53,195 nt of DNA. Origin: Novacetimonas hansenii JCM 7643 (GTDB taxonomy: Bacteria; Pseudomonadota; Alphaproteobacteria; Acetobacterales; Acetobacteraceae). Numbering within the stretch: the first letter of the stretch is position 1; every line of letters starts with the position of its first letter. The notes under the pieces were generated by a model that saw only the letters and a list, made by a program, of their open reading frames with translations, did not search any database and was not told the origin of the DNA. The stretch is from contig NZ_BANE01000078.1 in the NCBI RefSeq assembly GCF_000964405.1, forward strand, positions 1 through 53,195, written 5' to 3'. Shown here piece after piece: positions 32,524-41,622 of this stretch. Both the position numbers and the translations under genes were made by a program.

Positions 32524-33006
32524 TCAGGCTGCCTCTTTCCGCGCCTCAATCTGGGGCACGGCTTCCTCCGCACGTGCTGTAGAGGACGTAATCGCGATAC
32601 GACGCGGCTTCATCGCTTCGGGTATCTCACGTTTCAGAGTAATGGACAGAAGTCCGTTCTCGAAGTGCGCATCGGTGACTTTCATATGCTCGGCCAGATC
32701 GAAGCGGCGTTCGAATTCTCTGCCCGCAATACCCCGATGGAGATATTCGGCGGCGCTTTGCGGCTCCGGCGCCTTTCGTCCTGTCACGACAAGAGTATTG
32801 CGCTCCTGTGTGATCGTAAGGTCGGCCTCGGCAAGTCCGGCAACCGCCATGTCGATCCGGTAATCATCCTCACCGGTCTTGACGATATCGTAAGGCGGCC
32901 AGTTATCGACCGCTGGAATCCGGCTGGCGAGATCAAGGGCGTTGAGCATTCTGTCAAAGCCCACGCTCGAACGGAACAGGGGAGCAAAATCAACGGTGGC
33001 TCTCAT
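32524..33006 (-). CDS. Small heat-shock protein, Hsp20/IbpA type
   Basis: This 160-residue chaperone has an alpha-crystallin domain in residues 30-130 (PPYDIVKTGEDDYRIDMAVA, RGIAGREFERRFDLAEHMKV, ENGLLSITLKREIPE). These proteins hold unfolding proteins under heat or solvent stress, in large oligomers, until ATP-driven chaperones arrive. ATG 33006 is chosen since AAAGGAGG lies eight bases before it; the ATG at 33012 is too near that site. The C-terminal IxI/V motif is not obvious. Plasmid-borne hsp20 genes are known as stress cargo. Confidence 0.93.
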   Translation of the reverse strand: MRATVDFAPLFRSSVGFDRMLNALDLASRIPAVDNWPPYDIVKTGEDDYRIDMAVAGLAEADLTITQERNTLVVTGRKAPEPQSAAEYLHRGIAGREFERRFDLAEHMKVTDAHFENGLLSITLKREIPEAMKPRRIAITSSTARAEEAVPQIEARKEAA

Positions 33007-33190
33007 AGCCATATCCTCCTTTGAGCAACATGGACACAAGATCAAAACTGATAGTTCTGTCTGCCGACCCCTTTGGCGGCCGGCAGATTCAATCTGGGCA
33101 CTCCGTGCATGGTGTCAAGAGGTATCAAAAATGCAGAAAGGCAGGTTTGGGCGTCCTCAATCGTTCGCGTGTTCAGAGTGGACCAGAACA

Positions 33191-33424
33191 ATGCCTGATA
33201 GCATCGGATGGAAGTTGCTAGCCGCGGCATTCGCCGCGACCATGCTGAGTGCCGCTCCGGCGGAGGTCTGGCCGTGGATTTATGCTGGACCACCAATTGT
33301 CGTTCCACCACCAGTCGTGGTCGCGCCGCTAGCTGTCAGTTGGGGTGGGCGGTCTCCTTCAGAAGGTTTATCAACCGCCGGTATGGCACATCAATGCCGC
33401 AAGGAGGCCTTCCACCCCATCTGA
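33191..33424 (+). pseudogene. Small Pro-rich exported protein gene with probable frameshift
   Basis: From ATG 33191 the frame gives a signal sequence (GWKLLAAAFAATMLSAAPAE) and a Pro/Val run (PPIVVPPPVVVAPLAVSWGG). The expected aromatic tail (KVYQPPVWHINAA) is in another frame and appears after about 33345. This type of protein normally has the Pro run followed by tyrosine- and tryptophan-rich segments, so one frameshift near 33345-33352 (GTGGGCGG) is likely. As read, the protein ends at 33424 with 77 residues. Confidence 0.5.
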
Positions 33425-33726
33425 CATGTCTTGTTCTATGATACGTTCTCAGAAGGGGCTGCTTTTATGCAGCCGAGCGGAGAATGCACTCGGGTGGGAG
33501 GAAACTCCATCAGCTCATGGTGATTGCGGACTGTCCGCTTAGGAGCTTGGCGAATGGGGGCTTGTATGTCCGGGATGAAGGCGTAAGCAGCAGGTCCGCT
33601 TCTATATCACTGAGCGGACTGACCGTTCAGGGGGAATACGGAAGGTCCGGTATCGAAAGGAAAACAGAGAAACCGGACATTGTAAAAAAACAAGTAGGTT
33701 CTATATGTGGATTTCGAAGGCAATAC
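33425..33726. other. Gap with a fragment of the repeat family
   Basis: This 302-base gap contains TGTATGTCCGGGATGAAGGC around 33564, a partial match to the repeat at 39435-39499 and 45979-46042. Short plus frames here look like decayed sequence. It separates the stress/secreted cluster from the methionine module. Confidence 0.45.
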
Positions 33727-34626
33727 TTAAGTGTCTGAATCAGGTGAAGCGGCGAATTCGATAAAATCTTGCAGGTATCGAATCTCTTCATCAGTTTCGC
33801 GGCAACCAAGAAATATCTGTTTTGCAATGCCTTTCTTGCCAAGCTTCACAGGATAAAGATCAAAGCGGGAAGCGTACTCTTCCACAAGCCAGCGAGGAAG
33901 TGCTGCAACGCCCCGTCCATGTGCCACCATCACCAGCATGATATCAGTGGTTTCAATTTGTTTCTGATGCCGCGGACCAATACCAGCAGGCTGCAGAAAC
34001 TGTGTATAGATATCCAACCGCTCGGATGGAACGGGATAGGTGATCAATGTTTCGCCCGCAAGTTGCTCCGGCAAGACAAACTTCTCATTCCGCAGAGGAT
34101 GTCCAGGGCCAACGGCCAGAACAAGTTCATAATCGAATACCGGCGTGAATTTCAGGCCAGGTTTGTAAAGCGGATCAGGCGTGACCACGATATCGATTTC
34201 ATTGCTGAACAACGCACCAATACCGCCAAACTGGAACTTCTGCCGCACATCCACATCAACTTTGGGCCACCTCTCCAAATAAGGGGAGACCACCTTCAGA
34301 AGCCACTGATAGCAGGGATGACACTCCATGCCGATGCGGAGTGTGCCACGCCCGCCATTTGCGAACTGCTCAAGGCGGCTTTCCGCGAGCTCAAATTGAG
34401 GAAGCAGACGGTTCGCCAGAGAAAGCAGCCATTCGCCTGCCTGGTTGAGCACAAGGGAACGTCCCTCACGGCGCCATATCTTGACGCCAAGCTGCTGTTC
34501 AATCTTGCGGATGGCATGGCTGAGCGCCGGCTGGGTCAGGTTCAGACGCATTCCTGCGGCCGTCAATGAGCCTTCTCGCGCGACTTCCCGAATAATTGTC
34601 AGATGACTGCGCTCCAGAACACTCAT
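33727..34626 (-). CDS. metR: LysR-type regulator, MetR-like
   Basis: This 299-residue protein has an N-terminal winged HTH (LTAAGMRLNLTQPALSHAIR) and a co-inducer domain. It resembles E. coli MetR at typical places: RIGMECHPCYQWL near residue 100, HPLRNEKFVLPEQLAGETLI and the SERLDIYTQFLQPAG stretch. MetR uses homocysteine as co-inducer and activates methionine genes. The gene is divergent from metF and lies near mesX-mesD, which supports the assignment. ATG 34626 opens the family-like start MSVLERSHLTIIREVA. Sequence between it and metF should carry its binding site. Confidence 0.85.
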   Translation of the reverse strand: MSVLERSHLTIIREVAREGSLTAAGMRLNLTQPALSHAIRKIEQQLGVKIWRREGRSLVLNQAGEWLLSLANRLLPQFELAESRLEQFANGGRGTLRIGMECHPCYQWLLKVVSPYLERWPKVDVDVRQKFQFGGIGALFSNEIDIVVTPDPLYKPGLKFTPVFDYELVLAVGPGHPLRNEKFVLPEQLAGETLITYPVPSERLDIYTQFLQPAGIGPRHQKQIETTDIMLVMVAHGRGVAALPRWLVEEYASRFDLYPVKLGKKGIAKQIFLGCRETDEEIRYLQDFIEFAASPDSDT

Positions 34627-34648
34627 GACTTACCTCTCGAATGCACGA

Positions 34649-34680
34649 AATTCATATAATTATAAAAACATATCATTTCA
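34649..34680. promoter_or_regulatory. Candidate MetR-related motif between metR and metF
   Basis: AATTCATA (34649-34656) and ATATCATTTCA (34670-34680) recur as AATTCATA (39322-39329) and ATATCATTCA (39339-39348) upstream of mesX. Spacing differs by four bases. A shared motif before the methionine operons suggests a common regulator; this is inference. Confidence 0.5.
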
Positions 34681-34810
34681 GTTCACTTACATAAACTTTT
34701 ATCGTGATGGTTTACAGGATTCTTTCGGATAGCTTTCTATGATCCCGACCGATAATCGTGGCCTCTTGTGCTCTGAATCTGAATACAAATTCGATCGCCA
34801 GCATGAGACA

Positions 34811-34845
34811 TGCAGGGAACGAGCCGGAGATTGTGTTTCCCTGCA
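34811..34845 (+). promoter_or_regulatory. Hairpin next to the metF start
   Basis: TGCAGGGAA (34811-34819) and TTCCCTGCA (34837-34845) form a perfect 9-bp stem with a 17-base loop, ending 6 bases before ATG 34852. It covers the place of a ribosome site and could limit metF translation. I do not see the conserved core of a known SAM riboswitch. Confidence 0.5.
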
Positions 34846-34851
34846 ACTGAC

Positions 34852-35910
34852 ATGACAGACAGATTGAACGGATTGGTCTCGGAGGAACGGATCGGCAACC
34901 TGCTGTCGTGCAGCTGCGACATGCCGCCACCTGCGCTTTCCTTTGAATTCGTCCCGCCAAGAACAGAACCTATGGAGCAGCGGTTATGGCAATGCATCCG
35001 GCGCCTTGCACCGCTCTCGCCGTGCTTCGCGTCCGTGACCTATGGTGCGGGCGGAAGCACTCAGGCCAGCACTTATGCGACGGTGTTGCGCCTCAGACGT
35101 GAGACTGACCTCGTACCGGCTGCCCATCTGACATGTGTCGGTGCGACACGGGAAGAAGTCGACGCTATCGCCCGCAGCTATTGGGAAGCAGGGATCAGGC
35201 ACATCGTGGCACTGCGCGGCGATCCACCAGCGGGAACAGCGGACTACACTCCGCATCCGGGTGGTTATGCCTATGCCCGCGATCTCGTCGCGGGGTTACG
35301 TCGTATCGCCGATTTTGACATCTCCGTCGCTGCCTACCCGGAAACGCATCCGGCAGCCCTTAGCCCTGAAGCCGATCTCGACAATCTCAAAAGTAAGCTT
35401 GATGCGGGGGCCACACGCGCCATCACGCAATATTTCTTTGACGCTTCGACCTGCCTGCGCTTCCTTGACCGGTGTCAGTCCGCTGGTATCAACGCGCCCA
35501 TCATTCCGGGCATCATGCCGGTCTCGAATTACGAGCAGGTGGCACGCTTCTCGGCGCTTTGTGGGGTCGCGGTGCCAGCCTGGCTCAGGCGTCTGTTTGA
35601 AGACACCGACGAAAACCCGGAACTCCGGCGCATCGTCGCCAGTATTGTGGCGGTGGAGCAGATCCGAACCTTGCAGGCCAACGGTATCAACGAATTTCAT
35701 ATCTCCACGTTGAATCGTGCGGACCCGACTTATGCAATCGCCCATATCCTCGGACTGCAGGAGATCGGCCGTTCCATATTGGATCATGTGGCAGACTATC
35801 CGGAACAGGAAGAGACAAGTGATGAACGAGAAGCCGAGACAAATTCTGACACCGCCGGGCGGACAGAGGAAGGTGCTTCTCCATTCATGCTGCGCACCAT
35901 GTTCGGGTGA
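34852..35910 (+). CDS. metF: Methylenetetrahydrofolate reductase
   Basis: This 352-residue flavoenzyme reduces 5,10-methylene-THF to 5-methyl-THF. The family start [19 protein letters not shown] is at residue 26, and other blocks are [49 protein letters not shown] and [12 protein letters not shown] 34852 is the chosen start; no strong ribosome site is seen because a hairpin ends just before it. The last 35 residues ([20 protein letters not shown]) are acidic, beyond the normal end, and overlap the queH gene. It provides methyl groups for folate-dependent methionine synthase; the mesD product nearby does not need them. Confidence 0.93.
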   Translation: MTDRLNGLVSEERIGNLLSCSCDMPPPALSFEFVPPRTEPMEQRLWQCIRRLAPLSPCFASVTYGAGGSTQASTYATVLRLRRETDLVPAAHLTCVGATREEVDAIARSYWEAGIRHIVALRGDPPAGTADYTPHPGGYAYARDLVAGLRRIADFDISVAAYPETHPAALSPEADLDNLKSKLDAGATRAITQYFFDASTCLRFLDRCQSAGINAPIIPGIMPVSNYEQVARFSALCGVAVPAWLRRLFEDTDENPELRRIVASIVAVEQIRTLQANGINEFHISTLNRADPTYAIAHILGLQEIGRSILDHVADYPEQEETSDEREAETNSDTAGRTEEGASPFMLRTMFG

Positions 35911-36484
35911 GGTGATGGAGGCGATGACGGCATCGGGCATCGACTACACGATCTTCTTCTACAACCCGAACATCCACCCCGAGCGGGAGTATCTCCTCCG
36001 CAAGGACGAAAACATCCGGTTTGCCGAAAAACATGATGTTCCTTTTATCGACGCTGATTACGACAAGGATAACTGGTTCGCCCGGGCGAAAGGCATGGAA
36101 TGGGAGCCGGAACGTGGCGTACGATGCACCATGTGCTTCGACATGCGCTTCGAGCGGACCGCACTCTACGCCCATGAGCATGATTTCCCGGTCATGACGA
36201 GTTCGCTCGGTATTTCACGATGGAAGAACATGGCGCAGATCAACGAGTGCGGGCAACGCGCCGTATCTCCCTATGACGGGCTGTCCTACTGGGATTTCAA
36301 CTGGCGCAAAGGGGGAGGCTCCGCCCGGATGATCGAGATCAGCAAGCAGGAGCGCTTCTACCAGCAGGAATATTGCGGTTGCGCCTATTCGCTGCGGGAT
36401 ACCAACGCCCATCGTCGCAGCCAGGGCCGCCCGGCGATCGAACTTGGCAAGCTGTATTATGGAACGAACGATGACGCCTCATAA
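35822..36484 (+). CDS. queH: Epoxyqueuosine reductase QueH
   Basis: This 220-residue enzyme reduces epoxyqueuosine to queuosine in tRNA anticodons, the last step of the pathway. The cysteine pattern is complete: SCCAPC (Cys23, Cys24, Cys27), CTMC (Cys102, Cys105) and YCGC (Cys185, Cys187), which hold the Fe-S cluster and a second metal. Other typical parts are [17 protein letters not shown] and [20 protein letters not shown]. It starts at ATG 35822 within the 3' end of metF, overlapping it by 89 bases in another frame, so both are co-transcribed. It replaces the B12-dependent QueG. No other queuosine genes are visible apart from the QueC-like qatC. Confidence 0.95.
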   Translation: MNEKPRQILTPPGGQRKVLLHSCCAPCSGEVMEAMTASGIDYTIFFYNPNIHPEREYLLRKDENIRFAEKHDVPFIDADYDKDNWFARAKGMEWEPERGVRCTMCFDMRFERTALYAHEHDFPVMTSSLGISRWKNMAQINECGQRAVSPYDGLSYWDFNWRKGGGSARMIEISKQERFYQQEYCGCAYSLRDTNAHRRSQGRPAIELGKLYYGTNDDAS

Positions 36485-36644
36485 CACGCCGCAGGACGAC
36501 GAGGCGTTTTCCGACACTACGACGATTGTGCCGAGGCTGAACCACCAGGCTCGTCATCGGGCCGGTCCATCTCTGGCCTGCGACGATCCTGATGACGAAA
36601 GCCCGTTCGGATGCCCGTGTTGCGTGGTGCCCTGGTTTCGTTGA
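36471..36644 (+). CDS. Possible small protein, 57 aa
   Basis: This short frame starts at ATG 36471 inside the 3' end of queH and ends with a cysteine-containing tail ([12 protein letters not shown]). The rest is polar ([20 protein letters not shown]). No ribosome site stands out. It could be a translationally coupled small protein of the metF-queH operon or a chance frame. No function is proposed. Confidence 0.35.
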   Translation: MTPHNTPQDDEAFSDTTTIVPRLNHQARHRAGPSLACDDPDDESPFGCPCCVVPWFR

Positions 36645-36680
36645 GCCGGATGAAATGCGGCTCAGGCTTTGACGCGCACC

Positions 36681-36974
36681 ATGCCACAGACCCTTGCCGC
36701 AGACATCATGCGCTATCTTCAAATGCCTGATCGCCCGGTGCTGTCCAAAGGAGAACAGATATCCCGTTTTGTCGATTTCCTCTCGGAAACTCACAAAATC
36801 GTCGGCTGTCGACGGGGAGAGTGCCGCAAGCGTTTGCGCCGGTTCAGCCATGTGCTCGGCGCTTCCCGCCCCATGGCCGATACGGCAAGAGATGTCGAAC
36901 GGCTGATCATAACGATGCAAGACATCGGCACACGCCCCCTCACCCCTGCCAGGCTTCAGGACGCTTTTCGCTGA
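36681..36974 (+). CDS. Hypothetical protein, 97 aa
   Basis: This frame starts at ATG 36681 (a TTG 12 bases earlier is possible). The product is helical and basic, with a short Cys segment (VGCRRGECRKRLRRFSHVLG). Residue spacing suggests three helices. No family is recognised. It follows the queH region in the same direction and is convergent with mesD. It may be an accessory gene of the module or a remnant. Confidence 0.45.
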   Translation: MPQTLAADIMRYLQMPDRPVLSKGEQISRFVDFLSETHKIVGCRRGECRKRLRRFSHVLGASRPMADTARDVERLIITMQDIGTRPLTPARLQDAFR

Positions 36975-37132
36975 CGTTTTACAGTGCGGACGATGTTGCA
37001 AGACTGTTGATCTCCCCCGAAACCCTGACGTCATGGAGAAGCTGAATCGTATCCTGCTTGCCCAAGGGAGAGCGTATCGACATGGTCGTCTCTACTTCTC
37101 TCCCTCTTTTGGAATCCACCTACGGCAGTCTG

Positions 37133-38161
37133 TCAGGTCGAGAGTTCTTTACGAACGATTTCCGCACCTGCCCCCAGAGCATTGAGCTTGCCTCGTGCCA
37201 CGTCACGCGGCAAAGGCGCCATGCCGCAGTTCGTGCAGGGATAAAGCTTGTCGGCATCGACAAACTGAAGCGCTTTTCGCAAGATATCAGCGACTTTTTC
37301 GGGTGTCTCAATGGTTTTTGTGGCAACGTCAATGGCGCCGACCATCACTTTTTTCCCGCGAATGAGTTCGATCAGATCCATCGGAACACGGGAATTCTGA
37401 CATTCCAGAGAGACAAGATCGATATTGGATTTTTGAATCTTGGGAAAGATTTCCTCATACTGACGCCACTCTTCCCCCAGCGCGTTTTTCCAGTCGATAT
37501 TGGCTTTGATACCATAGCCATAGCAGATATGGACGGCGGTTTCGCATTTAAGGCCTTCAATGGCCTTTTCCAATGTGGCGATGCCCCAGTCATTCACCTC
37601 ATCGAAGAACACATTGAAGGCAGGCTCATCAAACTGGATGATATCGACGCCAGCCGCTTCCAGCTCTCTCGCTTCCTGATTGAGGATCCTGGCAAATTCC
37701 CACGCCAGCTTTTCGCGGCTTTTGTAGTGGCCGTCATAGAGCGTGTCGATCATGGTCATCGGGCCGGGGAGAGCCCATTTGATCGGTTTCTTCGTCAGTG
37801 CGCGTAAAAACTTCGCATCCTCGACAAAGACAGGCTTCTCGCGTGCCACAGCACCGACAACTGATGGCACACTGGCATCGTAACGGTTGCGAATTTTAAC
37901 CGTCTGACGGTTCTCAAAGTCGACGCCGCTGAGATGCTCGATAAATGTTGTGACGAAATGCTGACGCGTCTGTTCGCCATCGCTGACGATATCAATACCG
38001 GCCCGGTCCTGATCGTCCAACGTCAGGCGCAACGCATCCTGTTTACCTTCGATCAGTTCCTCGCCGTGCAATTTCCAGGGAGACCAGAGGGTCTCCGGTT
38101 TGGCGAGCCAGGACGGCTTGGGCAGGCTGCCGGCTGTGGAGGTCGGGAGTAGCGTTTTCAT
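37133..38161 (-). CDS. mesD: Core methionine synthase MesD
   Basis: This 342-residue enzyme is the C-terminal, catalytic half of MetE without the folate-binding N-domain. Zinc ligands fit the MetE pattern: His211 and Cys213 in VHICYGYG, Glu253 in SLECQN and Cys312 in CTNCGM. DIIQFDEPAFN is the typical substrate loop. MesD enzymes, found in aerobic bacteria, make methionine from homocysteine without methyl-folate or B12 and need a DUF1852 partner and oxygen; the partner is the adjacent mesX. The gene follows mesX by 27 bases on the same strand, and both form one operon. Assignment to MesD rather than another core family is by the DUF1852 neighbour. Confidence 0.9.
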   Translation of the reverse strand: MKTLLPTSTAGSLPKPSWLAKPETLWSPWKLHGEELIEGKQDALRLTLDDQDRAGIDIVSDGEQTRQHFVTTFIEHLSGVDFENRQTVKIRNRYDASVPSVVGAVAREKPVFVEDAKFLRALTKKPIKWALPGPMTMIDTLYDGHYKSREKLAWEFARILNQEARELEAAGVDIIQFDEPAFNVFFDEVNDWGIATLEKAIEGLKCETAVHICYGYGIKANIDWKNALGEEWRQYEEIFPKIQKSNIDLVSLECQNSRVPMDLIELIRGKKVMVGAIDVATKTIETPEKVADILRKALQFVDADKLYPCTNCGMAPLPRDVARGKLNALGAGAEIVRKELST

Positions 38162-38188
38162 AAGAATTGATCCTGCATTTCTGATTGA

Positions 38189-39172
38189 TCAGGCGGCGTA
38201 GCTGGCAGACCACTGCTCAAGAACATCGTAGTAAGGTTCGCTGAAATTCTCTTCCGTATACTTCCCCTGTGCCGTTGCCAGCTGAGTGCGTTCCTCCCGG
38301 TCATAGATAATGAGGGTATTTGAATAATCCTGGTGCTTCAGACTGGGCTTGTAACAATCGGCTGCCGAGGCATTGGCGTTGTAGATTTCAGGGCGGTAAA
38401 CCTTCTGAAAGGACTCCATCGTGCTGATGGTGCTGATAAGTTCAAGCGTGGAGTAATCAGACAGCAGATCACCGAAAAAATAGAACGCCAGCGGAGCTGC
38501 ACTGTTGGAGGGCATGAAATAGCGAACCTTCATCCCCATTTTTGCAAAATATTCGTCCGTGAGTGAGAATTCACGCTGCTGGTATTCAACACCCAGAATA
38601 GGGTGCTGATTTTCTGTCCGATGATAGGTCCGGTTGGTAGAAACACTGAGGCATATCAAAGGACGTTTTTTGAAGTTCTTTTTATATGCGGCGGAATTTA
38701 TAACACTTTTAAAGAGATTGCCATGCAGATCTCCGTAATTGTGAGGAACGCTGAATTCTGTCTTGTCTTTATTATATTTCGGCAGCAGCACGCTGAAATC
38801 ATAATCTCTCACATATGAGGAAAAGCTGTTCCCTGCGAGACCTTCTATACGCCTATTTTCCTTTTTATCGACAATCGTTGTGTACAATACTTCAATCAGA
38901 GGAAAACTGTCATTTTTTCCAGCAAAAGCGAGATCCATCTCTACAGAGACAATTTCCAGTTCAATGGAATAACGGTCTCTCGTGGGGTTATCCCAATGCG
39001 CCAGTTCATTGAAACGATTGTCAATCATTCTGATGACATTACGTAGATTTTCCTGACGGCTTTCCCCTCTCGCCAGATTGGCAAAATTGGTCGTGAGACG
39101 CGTCCGGTCAGATGGATGATAGGTCTCATCGAAGCGAAGTCGATGAATACTGAATGTTGAATCCTGAATCAT
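38189..39172 (-). CDS. mesX: DUF1852 protein MesX
   Basis: This 327-residue protein is a DUF1852 member, known as the partner MesX of the core methionine synthase MesD. Typical parts are RLRFDETYHPSDRTRLTTNF, NFANLARGESRQENLRNVIR and GVEYQQREFSLTDEYFAKMG. How it supplies the methyl group, and why oxygen is needed, is unknown. ATG 39172 gives the family start MIQDSTFSIHRL; the frame continues to 39268 but with an aromatic, non-conserved stretch. Upstream on the minus strand is an AT-rich region with a motif shared with the metR-metF intergenic region. Confidence 0.92.
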   Translation of the reverse strand: MIQDSTFSIHRLRFDETYHPSDRTRLTTNFANLARGESRQENLRNVIRMIDNRFNELAHWDNPTRDRYSIELEIVSVEMDLAFAGKNDSFPLIEVLYTTIVDKKENRRIEGLAGNSFSSYVRDYDFSVLLPKYNKDKTEFSVPHNYGDLHGNLFKSVINSAAYKKNFKKRPLICLSVSTNRTYHRTENQHPILGVEYQQREFSLTDEYFAKMGMKVRYFMPSNSAAPLAFYFFGDLLSDYSTLELISTISTMESFQKVYRPEIYNANASAADCYKPSLKHQDYSNTLIIYDREERTQLATAQGKYTEENFSEPYYDVLEQWSASYAA

Positions 39173-39314
39173 TGTGGTTCTACTTCTCTTTTCCCGAAAA
39201 AACCAGAACCAGACCAAACGGTAGACAGGAAGTCTCTCGTTTTGGTTTCTGACGTTCACAGGCTGCAATCGTTATCGTGATCGCTTTATGCCCGAATAAA
39301 ACCGTGAACAAAAA

Positions 39315-39348
39315 TGATTTTAATTCATAAAAATATAGATATCATTCA
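39315..39348 (-). promoter_or_regulatory. AT-rich regulatory region upstream of mesX
   Basis: TGATTTTAATTCA (39315-39327) is close to the TGAA-N5-TTCA pattern of MetR boxes in enterobacteria. AATTCATA (39322-39329) and ATATCATTCA (39339-39348) repeat the motif at 34649-34680. The region lies 140-175 bases upstream of the mesX start and is much more AT-rich than the surroundings. Confidence 0.5.
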
Positions 39349-39434
39349 TAGTTTATTATCGGAATAAGCCTGCTGTTCAGGCGCCTACAATTAGGACTTT
39401 TTCCGCCCAAAGTGGCGATAGAGATATGCAATAG

Positions 39435-39499
39435 TCATGTCGGCTTTTGGGCAACTCTCCCAACTGCCTGGCATGTCCGGGATGAGGGCGGAAGCGGCC
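39435..39499 (+). repeat. Direct repeat bordering the Qat island, left copy
   Basis: This 65-base stretch (starting TCATGTCGGCTTTTGGGC, ending GGCGGAAGCGGCC) matches 45979-46042 in the same orientation with about 8 mismatches and one gap. It lies 159 bases before qatA. A partial third copy lies near 33564. See the findings. Confidence 0.7.
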
Positions 39500-39657
39500 T
39501 TTTGCCTTCGGTGCATGTCCTTCGCACGGCCAATTTTCATCAGGCAGTTGCCTGGTTCCTCTTGGCTTTAATACCGACACCCCTTGATCTAGTCATCGCA
39601 AGATGCAGGATAGCTTTCGGAGACGGCTGGCCCAAACCGTCTCTCTCGGGGGAATAA

Positions 39658-41622
39658 ATGCTGCTTGCGGACAACGAGACCACTTTCGATCTGCTGAACA
39701 ACGATGCGATCGCCAAGACTATTGTCGGCCTCATTACCGAAGATCCCGAGCGCGCCGTCACCGTTGGTGTCCACGGTGACTGGGGAGCGGGCAAATCAAG
39801 CGTGCTGGAGATGATCGAAGCGTCGTTCGCCGATCATGATGAGACGCTGTGCATTAAGTTCAACGCATGGCGGTTCCAGGGATTAGAGGATGCGAAGATC
39901 GCGCTGATTGAAGGCGTGGTCACGCAGCTGATCGAGAAGAGGTCGCTGACGACGAAGGCAGCCGATGCCGTCAAGGATGTCGTCAAGCGCATTGACTGGC
40001 TCAAGGTAGCGCGGATGGGCGGTGGGCTCGCGTTCACCGCGATGTCGGGTTTGCCCAGTCCCGATCATGTCGGCGCGGTCGTCGGCATGGTGAAAGGCTT
40101 CTTCGCGGACCCGGCCAAGTATGCCGACAAGGAGCAGATAAACAAGGTCATAGAAGGTGCCGAAGGGTTATTGAAGGAGAAGGAAAGTCGGCGGGTCCCG
40201 CAGGAAGTCGAGGAATTCCGTAAGGCATTCGATGAACTGCTAAATCGCGCTGGACTGAAGCAGTTGGTCGTCCTGATCGACGATCTCGACCGCTGCCTGC
40301 CCGAGCCGGCGATCGAGACGCTTGAAGCGATGCGCTTGTTCGTGATGATGGACCGCACCGCCTTCGTCATCGCGGCGGACGAGGCGATGATCGAATATTC
40401 GGTGCGTAAGCACTTCCCCGACTTACCGGATACCACCGGTCCGCGTGATTATGCGCGCAATTATCTCGAGAAGCTCATCCAGATCCCGTTTCGCATCCCG
40501 GCGCTCGGCGGGGTTGAGACGCATATCTATGTGACCTTGCTCCTCGTGGGCGCACGGCTCGGTGACGAAGACGCGCAATTCAAGGCGTTGGTGGCGGTGG
40601 CGCGCGAGGCGCTGAAGCGCCCATGGGATCCGACGGGGTTCGATGGTGCCGCGGTCCAAGCTGCGCTCGGTGCGCGCGCGAAGGATGTTGCGGACGATCT
40701 CGTGCTGACCGAACAGATCGTGCCGCTGCTGGCTAGTGGGACGTCCGGCAATCCGCGGCAGATCAAGCGATTCCTCAACAGCTTGCTGCTCCGCGAGCGG
40801 ACGGCGGACGCGCGAGGCTTCGGGGCTGCGGTCAAATTGCCGGTGCTGGCCAAGCTCATGCTAGCGGAACGGTTCATCCCCACGTTGTTCGACGAGATCG
40901 GCCTCGCGTCGGCGAACGATCCCGATGGTCGTTGCAAAGACCTCGCTGTCCTCGAGGAAGGTTCCAAACCCGAAACGGCTCGGGCCCCTGCACCACTTGT
41001 GGCAGGCGGGGAAGGGAAGAAAGTCGTGCCCCCCAAGGCTGTCGCCGCCCCCGAGCCTGCGACGGTCGAAAATCCGGTCCTGACACAATGGCAGGCGTCG
41101 GACGTCATCAAGGCGTGGGCGAAGCTTCAGCCGCCCTTGAGCAATGTTGATTTGCGTCCGTATCTGTTCGTCACCAAGGACCGGAAGGACTATCTCGCAG
41201 CAGCCTCCGCCCTCGGCCCGCTGGCGGCGGTCGTCGAACGGCTGATGGGCCGTCGCATGGCCGTCTCGGGAATGGATGCGGAACTGCGGGCGCTCGCAAA
41301 GCCCGAAGCCTCGCTCGTCTTCGATTATGTGCGTCGGCGAATCCTAGGTGCGGGTGATTTCTCGCGGCCACCCGCCGGCATCGACGGCGCGACGATCCTC
41401 GTGCGTACGCAACCGCACCTTCAGTCGGCTCTCTTGGACATGCTCGGAACGCTGCCCGCCTCAAGCGGTCCCTGGATCGTCGCGGGTTGGTCGGAGGTGA
41501 TCACCGAAGACGCCGAAAGACGGCGCTTCCAGACTCTGCTGGAGCGATGGAGCAAGGCTACCGACAATCCGGCGCTGGCCGCGAGCGCGACCGCCGCTCT
41601 GCGGACGAGGGCGAAGGGCTGA
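39658..41622 (+). CDS. qatA: QatA, KAP-type P-loop NTPase of the Qat defence system
   Basis: This 654-residue ATPase starts MLLADNETTFDLLNNDAIAK and has a KAP-type Walker A motif (GDWGAGKS, residues 40-47) and Walker B (LVVLIDDLDRC around residues 203-213). Further family parts are the segment IKFNAWRFQG and the arginine-rich GNPRQIKRFLNSLLLRER. The C-terminal 250 residues carry an Ala/Pro-rich linker and a helical domain (QWQASDVIKAWAKLQPPLSN). QatA is one of four proteins needed for antiphage defence by the Qat system; its mechanism is not known. It opens the qatABCD operon, and its stop overlaps the qatB ATG. The ATG start follows CTCTCTCGGGGGAATAA. Confidence 0.92.
   Translation: MLLADNETTFDLLNNDAIAKTIVGLITEDPERAVTVGVHGDWGAGKSSVLEMIEASFADHDETLCIKFNAWRFQGLEDAKIALIEGVVTQLIEKRSLTTKAADAVKDVVKRIDWLKVARMGGGLAFTAMSGLPSPDHVGAVVGMVKGFFADPAKYADKEQINKVIEGAEGLLKEKESRRVPQEVEEFRKAFDELLNRAGLKQLVVLIDDLDRCLPEPAIETLEAMRLFVMMDRTAFVIAADEAMIEYSVRKHFPDLPDTTGPRDYARNYLEKLIQIPFRIPALGGVETHIYVTLLLVGARLGDEDAQFKALVAVAREALKRPWDPTGFDGAAVQAALGARAKDVADDLVLTEQIVPLLASGTSGNPRQIKRFLNSLLLRERTADARGFGAAVKLPVLAKLMLAERFIPTLFDEIGLASANDPDGRCKDLAVLEEGSKPETARAPAPLVAGGEGKKVVPPKAVAAPEPATVENPVLTQWQASDVIKAWAKLQPPLSNVDLRPYLFVTKDRKDYLAAASALGPLAAVVERLMGRRMAVSGMDAELRALAKPEASLVFDYVRRRILGAGDFSRPPAGIDGATILVRTQPHLQSALLDMLGTLPASSGPWIVAGWSEVITEDAERRRFQTLLERWSKATDNPALAASATAALRTRAKG

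Noticed and set aside
34811-34845. SAM-II-type riboswitch before metF
   Set aside because: Only a simple stem is visible; the conserved pseudoknot core of SAM-II could not be found.
37058-37807. 249-codon plus frame opposite mesD
   Set aside because: It is a shadow of the well-supported mesD gene; its translation has no family pattern.
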